Shown: positions 1 through 6,764 of the stretch, piece by piece
How positions within the stretch are numbered: the first letter of the stretch is position 1
Layout: each line of letters opens with the position of its first letter
Program-made: the position numbers and the translations under genes
From: an uncultured Fusobacterium sp.
Lineage (GTDB): Bacteria; Fusobacteriota; Fusobacteriia; Fusobacteriales; Fusobacteriaceae
Assembly: GCA_900543175.1 (NCBI GenBank)
Contig: UQQO01000062.1
Coordinates: 1-12,413 of the forward strand
Direction: 5' to 3'
Length of the DNA stretch: 12,413 nucleotides
Notes under the pieces: model-generated
What the model saw: the letters and a program-made list of their open reading frames with translations, nothing else
Databases searched by the model: none
What the model was told of the DNA's origin: nothing

Positions 1-16
1 CTATAATATTATTATA

Positions 17-45
17 TTGACATAGAATAAAAATCTTGTTATAAT
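17..45 (+). promoter_or_regulatory. sigma-70-type promoter for brnQ copy 1
   Basis: A perfect TTGACA -35 box at 17-22 is followed after 17 nt by a perfect TATAAT -10 box at 40-45. Transcription would start near base 52, giving an untranslated leader of about 70 nt before the ATG at 121. No leader hairpin or T-box-like structure is evident in so short a leader, so strong constitutive transcription or an unseen repressor is more likely than riboswitch control. Confidence 0.8.
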
Positions 46-120
46 TTTAATTGGTATATTAATTAGTTAGAGGAAGCAATCAGAAAATAAAAAAGAAAAA
101 ATATAGGAGGAAAGGGAATA

Positions 121-1392
121 ATGTATAAAAAAAGAGAAGTTATACTTACAGGATTTGCATTATTTGCGATGCTTTTTGGAGCAGGAAATTTGATATTTCC
201 CCCTGCTGTAGGATTTGAAACTGGGCAAAATTGGCTGACAGCAGCAACAGGGTTTATTCTTACAGGAGCAGGCTTTCCATTAATGGCAATAATTGCAGCA
301 GCAGTGGCAGGAAAAGATTTAGATAGTTTTGCAGTTAGAGTTTCGGCTAAATTTAGTAAAGTATTTAATATAGCTTTAATTTTAGCAATAGGACCACTTT
401 TAGCACTGCCAAGAACAGGGGCGACAGCCTTTGAAATGATAGTACCACAAAGCAGTGAAAATTACAGCATGTATAAATTTATATTCTTAGGAGTATTTTT
501 CCTTATAACTATTCTATTTTCTTTAAAATCAAGTAAGGTAATAGATAGGGTAGGAGCTATTTTAACACCAATATTATTAATAGTATTAGCTATAATAATA
601 TTTAAAGGTATTTTTTCACCAATTGGAATTCCAAGTGATCTGCATAAAGCAGAAACTTTTAAATATGGTTTTCTTACAGGGTATCAAACAATGGATACAC
701 TAGCAGCTATTGTTTTCTCAGAGATAATTTTAAAATCTATTAGAAAAGATAAAGCATTAACTAAGAAACAGGAGCTTTCATTCCTTTTACAAACTAGTGT
801 TATAGCAATAGGTGGATTAGCTATTGTATATGGTGGATTAGTTTATATTGGAGCAACTGCAACAGATATTGTAGCTGGTGGAAAGGGAAATATAGAGCTA
901 TTATCTTCAATGGTAATTTTACTGCTAGGGAATGCAGGAAAATTGATATTAGGGATATGTGTAGCTGGAGCTTGTTTAACAACAGCAATAGGGCTTACAG
1001 CAACAGTTGGAGACTATTTTAGTAATCTATTAAAAATCTCTTATGAGAAGATAGTTTTATTTACTGTGGTGATAAGCTTTATATTTGCAAGTTTTGGAGT
1101 AGATATGATAGTAAAATTAGCAGTACCTATTTTAGTATTTATCTATCCTATATCAATAGTTTTAATAGCCCTTAACTTTTTTAAGGATCATATAAAAAAT
1201 GACAATACATTTACAGGAGCAGTTATAGGAGCAGGAATAGTAAGTGGTTATGAAACACTTTCTGGACTAGTTTCTCTTCCAGAGAGTATGAAACTTTTAT
1301 ATAACTCTCTGCCTCTTTCAAGTATAGGATTTGCTTGGTTGATTCCTAGTATTGTTGTAGGAATAATTTTTAGTTTTATTAAGAAAAAGTAA
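121..1392 (+). CDS. brnQ: branched-chain amino acid carrier, BrnQ/LIVCS family (copy 1)
   Basis: This encodes a 423-residue cytoplasmic-membrane carrier of the LIVCS family, which imports leucine, isoleucine and valine coupled to a cation gradient. It is almost entirely hydrophobic, consistent with the family's roughly 12 helices, and of normal length. The family's N-terminal signature TGFALFAMLFGAGNLIFPP is at about residues 10-28. A second conserved stretch, ALPRTGATAFEM, is near residues 95-106, and a Gly/Thr-rich helix (ACLTTAIGLTATVGD) lies near residues 284-298. The ATG at 121 is preceded by AGGAGG at 105-110 and a consensus promoter. A close paralogue follows directly downstream. By hand count about three quarters of the first 100 aligned residues are identical, so the pair probably arose by tandem duplication. 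The family call is firm; the exact substrate preference of each copy is inference. Confidence 0.93.
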   Translation: MYKKREVILTGFALFAMLFGAGNLIFPPAVGFETGQNWLTAATGFILTGAGFPLMAIIAAAVAGKDLDSFAVRVSAKFSKVFNIALILAIGPLLALPRTGATAFEMIVPQSSENYSMYKFIFLGVFFLITILFSLKSSKVIDRVGAILTPILLIVLAIIIFKGIFSPIGIPSDLHKAETFKYGFLTGYQTMDTLAAIVFSEIILKSIRKDKALTKKQELSFLLQTSVIAIGGLAIVYGGLVYIGATATDIVAGGKGNIELLSSMVILLLGNAGKLILGICVAGACLTTAIGLTATVGDYFSNLLKISYEKIVLFTVVISFIFASFGVDMIVKLAVPILVFIYPISIVLIALNFFKDHIKNDNTFTGAVIGAGIVSGYETLSGLVSLPESMKLLYNSLPLSSIGFAWLIPSIVVGIIFSFIKKK

Positions 1393-1414
1393 AAGATAAT
1401 TTTAGTAAGTCGTG

Positions 1415-1456
1415 AAATAGTATGACTCAGTTATTTTTTAGAGTCATACTATTTTT
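1415..1456 (+). terminator. rho-independent terminator between the brnQ copies
   Basis: The arms AAATAGTATGACTC (1415-1428) and GAGTCATACTATTT (1441-1454) are perfectly complementary over 14 bp. They enclose a 12-nt loop and the right arm runs into a T tract. The hairpin starts 22 nt after the brnQ1 stop codon and ends about 35 nt before the second copy. It should separate the two transcripts, or act as a partial attenuator if copy 2 depends on read-through, since no convincing promoter lies between it and brnQ2. Confidence 0.85.
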
Positions 1457-1481
1457 ATGTTATAAAGATTTTTAGATTGGA

Positions 1482-2774
1482 GTGATTAAAATTTACAGAA
1501 AAAAAGATATTATTTTAACAGGATTTGCATTGTTTGCAATGCTATTTGGAGCAGGAAATCTAATATTTCCACCTAAAGTGGGATTTGATGTTGGAGAGAT
1601 GTGGAAAGCAGCTACATTAGGATTTTTTATAACAGGAATAGGAGTTCCACTTTTAGCAATTATTTCAGCAGCATATGCAGGTAAAGATTTAGATGATTTT
1701 GCTAATAGAGTATCACCTAAATTTAGTAAGGTATTTAATGTAGTTTTAATATTGGCAATAGGTCCGTTTCTAGCTCTTCCAAGAACTGGGGCAACTGCTT
1801 ATGAAATGGCAGTTTTACCACACACTAATGGAGCAGATGTGGATATGTTTAAATATATATTCCTTTTTATCTATTTTGCAGTAGTACTTATGTTTTCAAT
1901 AAGAGCAAATGCTGTAATTGAGAGAGTAGGAAAGGTATTAACACCTATTTTAATAATAATTCTTGCAATAATAATAGTAAAAGGGGTATTTTTCCCATTA
2001 GGAGAGCTAGTTGTAGTTGAAACAATGACTAACCCTTTTAAATATGGATTCTATAATGGTTATCAAACAATGGATACATTGGGAGCTATTGTATTCTCTA
2101 GTATCATAATAAAAGCTATTAGAAATGGAAGAAATTTGACTGTAAAACAAGAAATGAAATTTTTAAGCAGCTCAAGTATAATAGCAGTTTGTGGATTAGC
2201 AGTGGTATATGGTGGACTGTTATATATTGGTGCTACTTCTAATGGAATATTCCAAGGAGCTAAGACTACACAACTTTTAAATGAGATAGTTGATAGAATG
2301 TTAGGAAAATCAGGAAATCTAATTTTAGGAATTTGTGTAACTGGAGCTTGTTTAACAACAGCAATAGGGCTTACAGCAACAGTTGGAGATTATTTTAGTA
2401 AGTTACTAAATACTACATATGAAAAAGTTGTAATTGTAACTACAATTATTAGTTTTATCTTTGCAGGTTTTGGAGTAGATATAATAGTAAAAATTTCAGC
2501 ACCTATTTTAACTTTAATCTATCCAATAGCTATTGTTTTAATTATTTTAAACTTCTTTAAGAATAAAATTAAAACAAACTCAATTTATGTAGGGGCAGTA
2601 GTAGGAGCAAGCTTAGTTGGAGCTTATGAAATGGCACAAGTTTTATCAATAAATACAAGTGAAATTTTAACTATTATATACAGAAGTCTTCCATTAAACA
2701 GTTTTGGTTTAGCATGGATTCTTCCAAGTATAATTTGTGCTATTAGTTTCAAATATATGTTTAAAACTAGATAA
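1482..2774 (+). CDS. brnQ: branched-chain amino acid carrier, BrnQ/LIVCS family (copy 2)
   Basis: This is a second LIVCS-family membrane carrier, up to 430 residues, with the same TGFALFAMLFGAGNLIFPP opening, ALPRTGATAYEM motif and ACLTTAIGLTATVGD helix as its upstream neighbour. It is intact and of normal family length. The boundary given uses GTG at 1482 as the outermost canonical start. However, that GTG overlaps the only Shine-Dalgarno (GGAG, 1479-1482), so it cannot be initiated from it. The ATT at 1491 is 8 nt beyond the GGAG and aligns exactly with the ATG of copy 1 (M-YKKREVIL versus I-YRKKDIIL), so initiation at ATT is plausible. An upstream in-frame TAG at 1473-1475 excludes a longer reading frame, and the first in-frame ATG would remove part of helix 1. 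Function is firm at family level; the start is uncertain. Confidence 0.9.
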   Translation: MIKIYRKKDIILTGFALFAMLFGAGNLIFPPKVGFDVGEMWKAATLGFFITGIGVPLLAIISAAYAGKDLDDFANRVSPKFSKVFNVVLILAIGPFLALPRTGATAYEMAVLPHTNGADVDMFKYIFLFIYFAVVLMFSIRANAVIERVGKVLTPILIIILAIIIVKGVFFPLGELVVVETMTNPFKYGFYNGYQTMDTLGAIVFSSIIIKAIRNGRNLTVKQEMKFLSSSSIIAVCGLAVVYGGLLYIGATSNGIFQGAKTTQLLNEIVDRMLGKSGNLILGICVTGACLTTAIGLTATVGDYFSKLLNTTYEKVVIVTTIISFIFAGFGVDIIVKISAPILTLIYPIAIVLIILNFFKNKIKTNSIYVGAVVGASLVGAYEMAQVLSINTSEILTIIYRSLPLNSFGLAWILPSIICAISFKYMFKTR

Positions 2775-2829
2775 AATATTTATAAATAGGACTCTTTCAA
2801 AAGAAAAATATATATGAAAGAAAATAAGA

Positions 2830-2858
2830 TTGTATATTTTATATATATATTGTAAAAT
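2830..2858 (+). promoter_or_regulatory. candidate promoter for the cation/proton antiporter gene
   Basis: TTGTAT at 2830-2835 and TAAAAT at 2853-2858 are separated by 17 nt and lie just upstream of the antiporter's AAAGGAG ribosome binding site (2878-2884). The region is very AT-rich, so chance -10-like matches are common. The correct spacing and position make it the best candidate in the 116-nt gap. Confidence 0.4.
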
Positions 2859-2890
2859 GAGATATATAACATTTTTGAAAGGAGTCACAG

Positions 2891-4288
2891 ATGGATTACA
2901 AAATTTTAACATGTGGAATTTTATTATTAATAAGTCTTCTTTCAATTAGAGTAACAAAAAAAGTGCAAGTTCCATTGTTGATACTCTTCCTTTTTATAGG
3001 AATTGCATCAGGTTCTGAAGGAATTGGTGGAATTTATTTTGATGATGCCAAAATTACTCAGGATATAGGAAATGTTGCATTATTGTTTATTCTATTTGCT
3101 GGGGCACTTGAAACAAAGAAATCTGATGCAACAATGGCACTTTATCCAAGTGGAATATTGGCAACAGCAGGGGTATTTTTTACAGCTATGTTAGCTGCTC
3201 TCATAGCCTATGTTCTCACTAGCTTAAACTTAAAAGAATCTCTCTTATTTGGAGCAATAGTTTCTTCAACAGATGCAGCAGCAGTTATATCCATGCTTGG
3301 TGGTTCAAATCTTAAAAAGAAAATACGTACAGTAATAGAGATAGAGTCTGGAAGTAATGACCCTATGGCATATGCTCTGATTCTTTTTATATTATCAATG
3401 TTTGGAGCAGGAGAAAAGACAAGTATATTTTGGGGAGTAATATTTTTATTTAGACAGATTATATTTGGTGCTTTAATGGGAATTATTTTTGGGAAGATAT
3501 CATTACCATTGGGAAAAATACTGAAAATAGAGAGAGAAGAGTTTTTGACAATTCATTTAATAGCAATGTTATTTATATGCTTTGCAGGAACTAATCTCAT
3601 AGGTGGAAATGGATTTTTAGCTATCTATTTAATGGGAATATTAGTAGGAAATGAGCACTTTGATTTTAGAATGAACTGCATAAAAAATATGAGAGTAGCA
3701 TCTTGGTTGATGCAGATAACAATGTTTATTATTCTAGGATTGTTGGTGTTCCCAAGTCAGTTAAAAACAGTTGTAATAAGAGGAAGTATATTAGCAATTA
3801 TGATAACAATAGTTGCTCGTATGGCAGTTGTATTTGCTCTAATGTCACCTTTTAAGTATACAAAGAAAGAAAAGTTTTTTATGTCTTGGGCAGGTTTAAA
3901 AGGAGCAGTTCCAATTATTTTTTCAACTAATGCAATAACAGCAGGGATAGACAATTCACAAGTAATATTTAATATGGTTTTCTATATGGTTGTTTTCTCT
4001 GTAATGATTCAAGGAATGACATTAAAACCACTGGCTAAATATTTGGGACTTTTAGATCCTGTTAGTGAAGCAGATGCTGATACTATTGATTTAGAAGAAT
4101 TAGAAGAGCTTTCATTAAAAAAATTATATTTGGATAGAAAATCTGAATATATTAATAAAGAGATAAGAGAGTTAAATCTTCCTAAAAGTATGCACATAAT
4201 CTCTATTCGTAGAGGAGATGAGGATATTACACCTAGAGGAGATGTAATTTTAAAAGCAGGAGATAAGATTCTATTTTCAATGAAATAA
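2891..4288 (+). CDS. CPA1-family K+(Na+)/H+ antiporter with C-terminal RCK_C domain
   Basis: This is a 465-residue cation/proton antiporter of the inner membrane, expected to exchange K+ or Na+ for protons in pH, volume or salt homeostasis. The Na_H_Exchanger transport domain fills about residues 5-385 as a run of hydrophobic helices. It contains the conserved SSTDAAAV segment (D128) and the ESGSND motif (N156-D157), the ND ion-binding pair of CPA1-type exchangers. From about residue 405 an acidic linker leads to a soluble tail resembling a TrkA-C/RCK_C ligand-binding domain, which ends in the typical RGDVILKAGDKILFS pattern. It is shorter than E. coli NhaP2 (about 577 residues) because nothing follows the RCK_C domain. 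The ATG is 6 nt after GGAG, and a terminator follows the stop codon closely, so the gene is probably monocistronic. NhaP2/CvrA-like is the best match; ion specificity cannot be read from sequence. Confidence 0.88.
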   Translation: MDYKILTCGILLLISLLSIRVTKKVQVPLLILFLFIGIASGSEGIGGIYFDDAKITQDIGNVALLFILFAGALETKKSDATMALYPSGILATAGVFFTAMLAALIAYVLTSLNLKESLLFGAIVSSTDAAAVISMLGGSNLKKKIRTVIEIESGSNDPMAYALILFILSMFGAGEKTSIFWGVIFLFRQIIFGALMGIIFGKISLPLGKILKIEREEFLTIHLIAMLFICFAGTNLIGGNGFLAIYLMGILVGNEHFDFRMNCIKNMRVASWLMQITMFIILGLLVFPSQLKTVVIRGSILAIMITIVARMAVVFALMSPFKYTKKEKFFMSWAGLKGAVPIIFSTNAITAGIDNSQVIFNMVFYMVVFSVMIQGMTLKPLAKYLGLLDPVSEADADTIDLEELEELSLKKLYLDRKSEYINKEIRELNLPKSMHIISIRRGDEDITPRGDVILKAGDKILFSMK

Positions 4289-4294
4289 AGTTAG

Positions 4295-4349
4295 AAAAAG
4301 ATTGTTATAAGTTGAGCTAAAATCACTTTTAACAATCTTTTTTATTTTT
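4295..4349 (+). terminator. rho-independent terminator of the antiporter gene
   Basis: AAAAAGATTGTTA (4295-4307) pairs with TAACAATCTTTTT (4330-4342), with about 22 nt of loop and a T-rich tail to 4349. It starts 6 nt after the antiporter stop codon and is in the correct orientation for it. Confidence 0.8.
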
Positions 4350-4375
4350 ATAAATTTAAATTACTAAACTATAAT
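4347..4375 (+). promoter_or_regulatory. candidate promoter immediately before the structured element
   Basis: TATAAT at 4370-4375 is preceded after 17 nt by TTTATA at 4347-4352. This predicts a start near 4382, about ten bases before the left outer arm of structured element copy 1. The -35 match is weak and overlaps the end of the antiporter terminator tail, so this is suggestive only. Confidence 0.3.
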
Positions 4376-4391
4376 ATATTTTTTCTTTTCC

Positions 4392-4633
4392 AAATATCAG
4401 CTAAAATGGAATTTGGAGAAGAATATTAGAGAGAGTTACGAAATCTGATGCTAAAAATTCTGACGTGTTTGAGACGAAGTCGAGTTTCGGAATTTTAGTC
4501 AGATGAGTATTACTCTCTCTTTATTCTTTGACATGGAATTTAGCTGATATTTAAAATATAAGTTTTGATAACTTAGCTTGGATAATACTCACAAATAACA
4601 AAGGTACTTTGTCAAAACCTAGCGATGCGCTAG
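4392..4633 (+). repeat. dispersed structured element, copy 1 (possible structured RNA or MITE-like element)
   Basis: This non-coding, strongly folded element has a second, diverged copy inverted at the right end of the window. The outer arms are AAATATCAGCTAAA (4392-4405) and TTTAGCTGATATTT (4539-4552), a perfect 14-bp inverted repeat. Inside are GAGAGAGT (4429-4436) with ACTCTCTC (4512-4519), then CTGA plus CTAAAAATTCTG (4445-4462) with CGGAATTTTAG plus TCAG (4488-4502). The apex is a conserved ACGTGTTTGAG...CGAGTTT loop holding the mini-hairpin GACGAAGTC (4473-4481). A 3' module follows with hairpins ACAAAGGTACTTTGT (4598-4612) and CTAGCGATGCGCTAG (4619-4633). The element occupies the gap between two convergent terminators and has no plausible reading frame. 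I do not recognise it as a named family. It fits a small RNA or a non-autonomous mobile repeat; nothing here decides between them. Confidence 0.7.
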
Positions 4634-4671
4634 ATAACTGAGCTTAGTTAGCTAAATTATATTTTAGTAAT

Positions 4672-4716
4672 AAAAAAATAAGCTAATAAATCAAATTAAT
4701 GATTTACCAGCTTATT
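4672..4716 (-). terminator. rho-independent terminator of the tetR gene
   Basis: Read on the minus strand, AATAAGCT (4716-4709) pairs with AGCTTATT (4684-4677). Inner complementarity AAATC/GATTT extends the stem, and a run of seven T follows (4678-4672). It lies directly after the tetR stop codon, in the right orientation to end the porin-tetR transcript. Confidence 0.75.
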
Positions 4717-4723
4717 CACATAC

Positions 4724-5290
4724 TTATTTATTATACTCTTCAAGCCTCTTATACATCATAGTAGCTGCTCCAGATACAAGTCTTTTTTGAATAAAACTAT
4801 CTGAAACATCTTTAAAGTAGTTTGTAGCTATTAAAGTTGAGAAACCATGAGCATACATCCAGCAATCAAGGAAAAGTTCAGTTTTAAACTCTTCATCTAA
4901 TTTGTCAAATCTACTATCTTTAGACATCTCTACTTTTATTAGATCTCTAAACTCTCTTACAAGGCTACTATAAGAGCTATCTTTTAGGAATATTGTATGG
5001 AAAAGTTGTTTTTCCTCTCTAGCAAATTTACAAATTCCTATTCCTATATTAAGAAATATATACTCTGTACTTGATTCTTTAACATACTCCATAAATATAG
5101 ATTTAGCTTGATTAATAAGATCTTTTTTTAATATTTCTAATGAAGTGTAGAAACTATATATTGGAGCTGGAGAACAATTCAGCGATTTAGCTAAATTTCT
5201 AGCAGTTATAGCTTCTAATCCATTTTGCTTAAAAACCTCAAAGGCCTTCTTAAAAATCTGTTCTTTAGTAAAAATAGCTTTTTTAGGCAA
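4724..5290 (-). CDS. TetR/AcrR-family transcriptional regulator
   Basis: This is a 188-residue one-component repressor of the TetR family, normal family length. Residues about 7-55 form the N-terminal helix-turn-helix domain (KEQIFKKAFEVFKQNGLEAITARNLAKSLNCSPAPIYSFY, described here by its key positions: A27-L31 turn region and the closing IYSFY). The remainder is the variable ligand-binding and dimerisation domain, whose ligand cannot be predicted. The start is TTG at 5290, well supported by GAGGAGGAG ending about 6 nt upstream; no ATG is available in register there. The gene begins 26 nt after the stop of the FadL-like porin on the same strand and probably shares its transcript. That arrangement suggests it controls the porin and itself, sensing a hydrophobic compound related to the porin's cargo. 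This role is inference from context. Confidence 0.85.
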   Translation of the reverse strand: MPKKAIFTKEQIFKKAFEVFKQNGLEAITARNLAKSLNCSPAPIYSFYTSLEILKKDLINQAKSIFMEYVKESSTEYIFLNIGIGICKFAREEKQLFHTIFLKDSSYSSLVREFRDLIKVEMSKDSRFDKLDEEFKTELFLDCWMYAHGFSTLIATNYFKDVSDSFIQKRLVSGAATMMYKRLEEYNK

Positions 5291-5316
5291 TCTTCTCCTC
5301 CTCTATATAGTTAAAA

Positions 5317-6675
5317 TTAGAATTTTTTTGTATAAGCTAAACCAAATGCAGTGATACTTTTATCATATTCTGGGTTAGCAACAGTTGGATAATGTGCATA
5401 TTTTTCATTATAATGTCCAGATTCTTGATCATAGAAGAAGTGACACATTGTAAATACCCATTCATCACAATCTGTAGGAGCATATTTAACTCCTGCTCCA
5501 ACTGTAATTGAGTTTAGTGCAAACTCTATATCATCATATGAACTTACTTTAGCACCAGTATGAGCATAGTTTACACTTCCAAGTAGAGTCCATTTTTCAT
5601 TAAGTTTATACTCATTTCCAAGAGCTATTTCCCAACCATTATCATATTCTGGTTCTAATCCTTTTAAATTTATTTGTCCTCCAGCAAGAGAAACTTTTTT
5701 AGCTACTTTATCCATTTTAGCATCTTTATTAAAATAGTAGTTTCCAGATATAGCAGTTGTCCATCTATCTGTTACCTTATATGAAGCTCCCAATGCTAAT
5801 ATAGCTGGCAGATCTCTTCTAGTTTTTGTTCCAGGTGTATATTCAGGATAGAAATCACTAAATCCAACTTCTCCTAAAAATGGTAAATTAGGAATATTAG
5901 TTTCTAATCTAGCTTTCTTTTCATCTCCACTAGCTTTAAAATTTAATTTAACTCTAGAATCATATCTCATAGCAAGATTTAATCTATCAGTTGCCTTATA
6001 GTTAAATCCAATTTGAGCTCCTAATCCCCAAGCTGTTCTATCAACATCTATATCAGCATGTATATCTTTAACTAAAGGGTTACTAGAATCAATATCAATA
6101 TTTCCTTTTAATTTTTTCATTCCCAATACTGCTCTACCAGCAATAGACATAGATAGTTTATCATTAACTTTCCAAGCTCTACCTATAGTAGTTTGTCCAT
6201 AAAGACTTTTTCCTTCAGCAGAAGAACCATTATCTTTAAAAGTAGTAAGTTTTCCAAGAAGAGTCCCATTTAATATATCAGGTACTACTGCAGTTCCAGC
6301 AACACCATCTTTATATTCAAGGTCTCCACCTCCACCAAGTCCTCCAAATGTCCAGAATATAGTTCTCTCATCTCTTACGCTATATAGAGCTAAAGTTGGG
6401 ATATATTGTAATAGATCTGCTTTATACTCTTTTTCATTGTAGTTCATTTTTTCATGTCCAACAGCTAGTTGAGCCCCAATATGGAAGTAAGTTCCATTAT
6501 CTAAGTGAACAAGTCCAGCTGGGTTATAGTAAACAGATGATTTATTTATCATACCATTTTGTGATTGGTTTCCTAAATACTCAGGTGTATATGTTTGAAT
6601 ATGATCTATCGATGCTGCATAAGCTCCAGAGCTTAAAAGTGCTGCAATTGCTAAAATTCCAAATCTCTTTTTCAT
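5317..6675 (-). CDS. outer-membrane transport protein, FadL/OmpP1/TodX family
   Basis: This is a 452-residue outer-membrane beta-barrel of the FadL family, which carries long-chain fatty acids or other hydrophobic molecules across the outer membrane. Residues 1-20 (MKKRFGILAIAALLSSGAYA) are a signal peptide with an AYA cleavage site. The plug region carries YYNPAGL at residues 49-55, matching the conserved NPA motif of FadL proteins. The rest shows alternating strands typical of a barrel (for example SMSIAGRAVLG, LNLAMRYDSRVKL, WTLLGSVNYAHTG). The last residue is Phe (AYTKKF), the usual recognition signal for the BAM assembly machinery. Length matches the family. The ATG is 4 nt after AGGAGG. 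Upstream lies a 12-bp direct repeat that may be an operator; a TetR gene follows 26 nt downstream. The cargo is unknown. Confidence 0.88.
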   Translation of the reverse strand: MKKRFGILAIAALLSSGAYAASIDHIQTYTPEYLGNQSQNGMINKSSVYYNPAGLVHLDNGTYFHIGAQLAVGHEKMNYNEKEYKADLLQYIPTLALYSVRDERTIFWTFGGLGGGGDLEYKDGVAGTAVVPDILNGTLLGKLTTFKDNGSSAEGKSLYGQTTIGRAWKVNDKLSMSIAGRAVLGMKKLKGNIDIDSSNPLVKDIHADIDVDRTAWGLGAQIGFNYKATDRLNLAMRYDSRVKLNFKASGDEKKARLETNIPNLPFLGEVGFSDFYPEYTPGTKTRRDLPAILALGASYKVTDRWTTAISGNYYFNKDAKMDKVAKKVSLAGGQINLKGLEPEYDNGWEIALGNEYKLNEKWTLLGSVNYAHTGAKVSSYDDIEFALNSITVGAGVKYAPTDCDEWVFTMCHFFYDQESGHYNEKYAHYPTVANPEYDKSITAFGLAYTKKF

Positions 6676-6697
6676 TTTTCCTCCTAAATTTTTATAT

Positions 6698-6723
6698 ATA
6701 ACATATGTAATATAACATTTGTA
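6698..6723. promoter_or_regulatory. tandem operator-like repeat upstream of the FadL-like porin
   Basis: ATAACATATGTA (6698-6709) and ATAACATTTGTA (6712-6723) form a direct repeat with one mismatch and a 14-bp period. Each contains the near-palindromic core ACATWTGT. They lie between 22 and 50 bases upstream of the porin ATG, where a promoter must be. They are candidates for the binding site of the downstream TetR protein. The AT richness of the region makes chance repetition possible. Confidence 0.35.
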
Positions 6724-6735
6724 TTTTAATTTAGG

Positions 6736-6762
6736 ATTAAAAAAATATTAATTTTTTTTAAT
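6736..6762 (-). terminator. possible weak terminator after fbp
   Basis: On the minus strand ATTAAAAAAA (6762-6753) pairs with TTTTTTTAAT (6745-6736) around a 7-nt loop, beginning three bases after the fbp stop codon. The stem is all A/T, so it may not stop transcription well and read-through into the porin gene is conceivable. Confidence 0.3.
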
Positions 6763-6764
6763 AA

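Noticed and set aside
2793..2821. Hairpin TCTTTCA/TGAAAGA after brnQ2 as a terminator
   Set aside because: Only 7 bp with a 15-nt loop and no T tract follows; not a convincing terminator.
2709..2945. 78-codon open frame on the minus strand overlapping the end of brnQ2 and the start of the antiporter gene
   Set aside because: It overlaps two well-supported genes, has no good ribosome binding site and its product is a low-complexity shadow of AT-rich DNA.
4289..4723. tRNA, rRNA, CRISPR or insertion sequence in the large non-coding gaps
   Set aside because: No cloverleaf, no regular repeat-spacer pattern and no transposase frame or flanking target duplication is visible in either gap (4289-4723 or 12009-12413).
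6396..6701. 101-codon plus-strand frame inside the FadL-like porin gene
   Set aside because: It lies antisense to a clear full-length gene and has no family resemblance or translation signals.
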